Assembly: GCA_046331095.1 (NCBI GenBank) | Contig: JAXLRM010000004.1 | Coordinates: 434,001 to 498,000, forward strand | Length of the DNA: 64,000 bases | Reading direction: 5' to 3' | Source of the DNA: JAIBAC01 sp046331095 | Lineage (GTDB): Bacteria; Actinomycetota; Acidimicrobiia; UBA2766 | Shown here: piece after piece, positions 59,232 to 64,000 of the stretch | Layout of the letters: every line of letters starts with the position of its first letter | How positions within the stretch are numbered: the first letter of the stretch is position 1 | Translations under genes and position numbers: made by a program | The notes under the pieces: generated by a model | The model's input: the letters and a program-made list of their open reading frames with translations, nothing else | What the model was told of the DNA's origin: nothing | The model's database searches: none

Positions 59232-61241
59232 ATGGCGAGAGAGACGAACGTGAACACGACAACCTCCCACCGCAGCGGTGACCGCCGGCGGCGCCGGGTC
59301 GGCACGCTGGTGGCCGCGGCCCTGTCGGCGGCCGCGCTGGGGTCGCTGCAGGCGGTGCCTGCGACGGCTCAGACGCTGCCACCGCCGAAGCGGGCGTGCA
59401 TCCACTCCTTCTTCGGCTACGTGTACTTCGGCAACCAGACGCCGACCGGCACGATCTGCCAGGCCGGTCACTCCCAGCTCTGGTTCAACCAGCCCGGCCC
59501 CGCCGGTCCGCAGGGGCCCGCCGGTCCGCAGGGCGCAACGGGCCCGGCCGGCCCGCAGGGCTCCACAGGACCCACCGGTGCCGTGGGCGCGCAGGGTCCC
59601 GACGGCGCACAAGGCACGGCCGGTCCCGCCGGTCCCGCAGGCGCGCAGGGTCCCGACGGCGCTCAAGGTGCTGCCGGTCCCGCCGGCCCCGACGGGGCCC
59701 AAGGTCCCGACGGCAACGCCGGTCCCGCAGGTGCGCAGGGTCCCGACGGTCCCGCCGGCCCCGCCGGCCCCGACGGCTCGGTGGGTAACGCAGGCCCCGT
59801 GGGCGTCGCCGGTCCCGCAGGTCCCGCCGGCCCCGACGGTGCTGCCGGCAACGCCGGTCCCGCCGGCAACGCCGGATCACAGGGTGCCGACGGCAACGCC
59901 GGTCCCGCCGGTCCCGCCGGACCCGACGGTGTTGCCGGTCCCGACGGTGCTACAGGCGCCGGCGGCAACGCCGGTCCTGGCGGCCCTGCCGGTCCCGTGG
60001 GCGTCGCCGGTCCCGTCGGCCCCCAGGGTCCCGACGGCAACGCCGGTCCTGCCGGTGTGGTCGGCAACGCCGGTCCTGCCGGTGTGGTCGGCAACGCCGG
60101 TCCCGCCGGTCCCGCCGGCAACGCCGGTCCCGCCGGCCCCGCCGGCAACGCCGGACCCGCCGGCCCCGCCGGCAACGCCGGTGCGCAAGGCCCCACGGGT
60201 GCCCAGGGCCCCGACGGTGCCGCCGGTGCCACCGGTGACGCCGGTCCCGCAGGCAACACAGGCCCGGCCGGTGCCGTGGGCGTCGCCGGTCCCGCCGGTC
60301 CCCAAGGTCCTGCAGGCCCCGCCGGCGCTGCCGGCAACACCGGCACGGCCGGAGCCGTGGGCAACACCGGCCCCGCGGGCCCTGCGGGCAACGCCGGTCC
60401 CGCCGGCAACGCCGGAGCCGACGGCCCCGCGGGCACCCAGGGCCCCGACGGTCCCACCGGTGCGCAAGGCGCCGTCGGCAACGCCGGTCCCGCCGGCAAC
60501 GCCGGAGCCGACGGCCCCGCAGGCACCCAGGGCCCCGACGGCCCCACCGGTGCGCAAGGCGCCGTCGGCAACGCCGGTCCCGCCGGTCCTGCCGGTGCCG
60601 CCGGCAACGCCGGCCCGCAGGGCCCCGCCGGCAACGCCGGCCCGCAAGGTCCCGCGGGCAACCAGGGCCCCGCAGGCGCCACCGGTCCGGTGGGCAACAC
60701 CGGTGCAGCCGGTGCCGTCGGAGTGGCCGGCCCCGCCGGCCCCACAGGTCCTCAGGGCCTCAGCGGCCCTGCCGGCGCCACCGGCGCCCAGGGAGCCACC
60801 GGCGCCACCGGGGCCCAGGGAGCACAGGGTGCACAGGGAGCCCAAGGAGCCCAGGGAGCGACCGGCACCGCCGGGGCCACCGGCCCCGTCGGCCTCACGG
60901 GCCCGCAGGGCAACCAGGGTGCCCAGGGCCCGCAAGGCAACGCCGGCGCCCAGGGCCTACCGGGTCCACAGGGCGACCCGGGCCTCACCGGCCCGACCGG
61001 TCCGCAGGGTCCGCCACCCAACTTCTACGGCGGGTACCAGATCGTCTCGGGCGGCACGACTGCCGGGCTCCCCTACAACATGCAGAAGCAGTGCCCGGCC
61101 GGCAAGAAGGCCGTCGGCGGCGGCGTCGGAAGCGGCGACGACGAGGTCTCCAAGTCCTTCGCTCCCGCGGACGACAAGTGGCAGGGTGAGATCTACGTCG
61201 CCTGGGACTACGACGTCTACGTGGTCTGCGTGAACGGCTGA
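59232..61241 (+). CDS. Collagen-like secreted protein C
   Basis: The 669 residues begin with a basic start and a signal peptide. The head RACIHSFFGYVYF ... GTICQAGHSQLWFNQPGP follows. The rod runs from residue 89 (nt 59496) to nt 61016, 507 codons, i.e. 169 uninterrupted triplets. The cap is QKQCPAGKKAVGGG ... YVVCVNG. The ATG at 59232 follows GGGAGGTGAG, in the same stop/RBS-overlap junction as between A and B. The last triplets become richer in GAQ and GAT. A perfect hairpin follows the gene. Confidence 0.87.
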   Translation: MARETNVNTTTSHRSGDRRRRRVGTLVAAALSAAALGSLQAVPATAQTLPPPKRACIHSFFGYVYFGNQTPTGTICQAGHSQLWFNQPGPAGPQGPAGPQGATGPAGPQGSTGPTGAVGAQGPDGAQGTAGPAGPAGAQGPDGAQGAAGPAGPDGAQGPDGNAGPAGAQGPDGPAGPAGPDGSVGNAGPVGVAGPAGPAGPDGAAGNAGPAGNAGSQGADGNAGPAGPAGPDGVAGPDGATGAGGNAGPGGPAGPVGVAGPVGPQGPDGNAGPAGVVGNAGPAGVVGNAGPAGPAGNAGPAGPAGNAGPAGPAGNAGAQGPTGAQGPDGAAGATGDAGPAGNTGPAGAVGVAGPAGPQGPAGPAGAAGNTGTAGAVGNTGPAGPAGNAGPAGNAGADGPAGTQGPDGPTGAQGAVGNAGPAGNAGADGPAGTQGPDGPTGAQGAVGNAGPAGPAGAAGNAGPQGPAGNAGPQGPAGNQGPAGATGPVGNTGAAGAVGVAGPAGPTGPQGLSGPAGATGAQGATGATGAQGAQGAQGAQGAQGATGTAGATGPVGLTGPQGNQGAQGPQGNAGAQGLPGPQGDPGLTGPTGPQGPPPNFYGGYQIVSGGTTAGLPYNMQKQCPAGKKAVGGGVGSGDDEVSKSFAPADDKWQGEIYVAWDYDVYVVCVNG

Positions 61242-61268
61242 CCCGACCCGCAGCGACCGGATCGACCT

Positions 61269-61299
61269 GCTGGAGGGCGCCCACGAGGCGCCCTCCAGC
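61269..61299 (+). terminator. Hairpin after the collagen genes
   Basis: GCTGGAGGGCGCC and GGCGCCCTCCAGC form a perfect 13-bp stem with a 5-nt loop (CACGA), starting 28 bp after the stop of gene C. There is no U tract, as is common for terminators in high-GC actinobacteria. Confidence 0.6.
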
Positions 61300-61360
61300 G
61301 CGTCCGGAGCGATCGTGGCTGTTACAGCCCGTCGGGCGGAGGGCCGACACAGGTGATGTG

Positions 61361-63163
<1,803 letters not shown>

Positions 63164-63218
63164 ACCGCCCGCCCACCCGACGATAGGGGCGCCCGGAACG
63201 GGTGGCTCGGGGCGACTG

Positions 63219-63234
63219 GCGCTAGGCCGGTGTC

Positions 63235-63241
<7 letters not shown>
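63219..63241. terminator. Bidirectional hairpin between ftsH-like and gltA
   Basis: GCGCTAGG (63219-63226) pairs with CCTAGCGC (63234-63241) around a 7-nt loop. It overlaps the TAG stop of the minus-strand gltA and lies in the 71-bp gap between convergent genes, so it can serve both strands. There is no U tract. Confidence 0.55.

Positions 63242-64000
<759 letters not shown>

Noticed and set aside
55181..61230. Very long open frames on the minus strand and in other plus-strand frames of the collagen genes
   Set aside because: They come from the 9-nt periodic Gly-X-Y codons, which contain no stop in several frames. They have no signal, domain or RBS, and the sense frame has a signal peptide, Cys head and cap.

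Overview
The window is about 70% G+C, with dense genes, GTG and TTG starts, frequent 4-bp ATGA/GTGA overlaps and several promoters whose -10 element (TAnnnT) lies 7-9 nt before the start codon, as in leaderless transcripts. It also carries an F420-type oxidoreductase, an MMPL/TetR pair, a SOS box of the mycobacterial type and a single-chain acyl-CoA carboxylase. Together these point to a high-GC actinomycete, perhaps the Acidimicrobiia; the class is an inference. No rRNA, tRNA, CRISPR array, IS element or phage gene was seen.

Layout. 1-2289: two family-4 glycosyltransferases, the first cut by the left edge. 2493-7951: amino-acid genes ilvC, a zinc-ribbon ORF, serA and leuA; leuA is preceded by a leader peptide with four Leu codons and an intrinsic terminator (attenuator). 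8081-18156: HAD phosphatase, MgtC, a channel-like membrane protein, a type-B carboxylesterase, TetR/MMPL, a K+ channel, an LLM oxidoreductase and a TIM44-like protein. 18278-20442: phosphotransferase and hisC. 20568-23248: ABC-2 exporter and a divergent sigma-like protein with a C-terminal zinc motif. 23378-27053: leuB, ilvE, cimA. With ilvC and leuA, much of leucine/valine synthesis and the citramalate route to isoleucine lies in this window. 27198-38437: lipoprotein, alcohol dehydrogenase, nitronate monooxygenase/SDR operon, a PAS-GAF-GGDEF-EAL protein, two unknown proteins and an RDD-MprF fusion. 38578-44178: an 1866-residue biotin-dependent carboxylase. 44226-45912: a DUF222-HNH gene with a SOS box, next to a broken csb2 (CRISPR type I-G/U) gene. 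45923-47255: a fluoride-resistance operon (two crcB genes flanking a DUF190 gene) behind a fluoride riboswitch. 47266-54966: DNA glycosylase, lipoprotein cyclophilin, a YfhO-like membrane protein and secreted or lipoproteins. 55154-61241: three tandem secreted collagen-like proteins. 61361-64000: an FtsH-like protease and the 3' part of gltA.

The most striking feature is the collagen trio. By codon arithmetic each gene has a Gly-X-Y rod of exactly 169 triplets although the triplet order differs, with 1, 3 and 0 single-residue interruptions. All three share a two-Cys N-terminal head and a two-Cys C-terminal cap, and the downstream two follow stop/RBS-overlapped junctions. This is what in-register chains of a heterotrimer would look like.

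Two intergenic repeat families are also present. One is a 47-nt palindrome, tandem at a 62-nt period, found next to gene 3' ends; it supplies the stop codon and last residues of two proteins. The other is an element of about 90 bp, present once beside ilvC and once, inverted, beside leuA.
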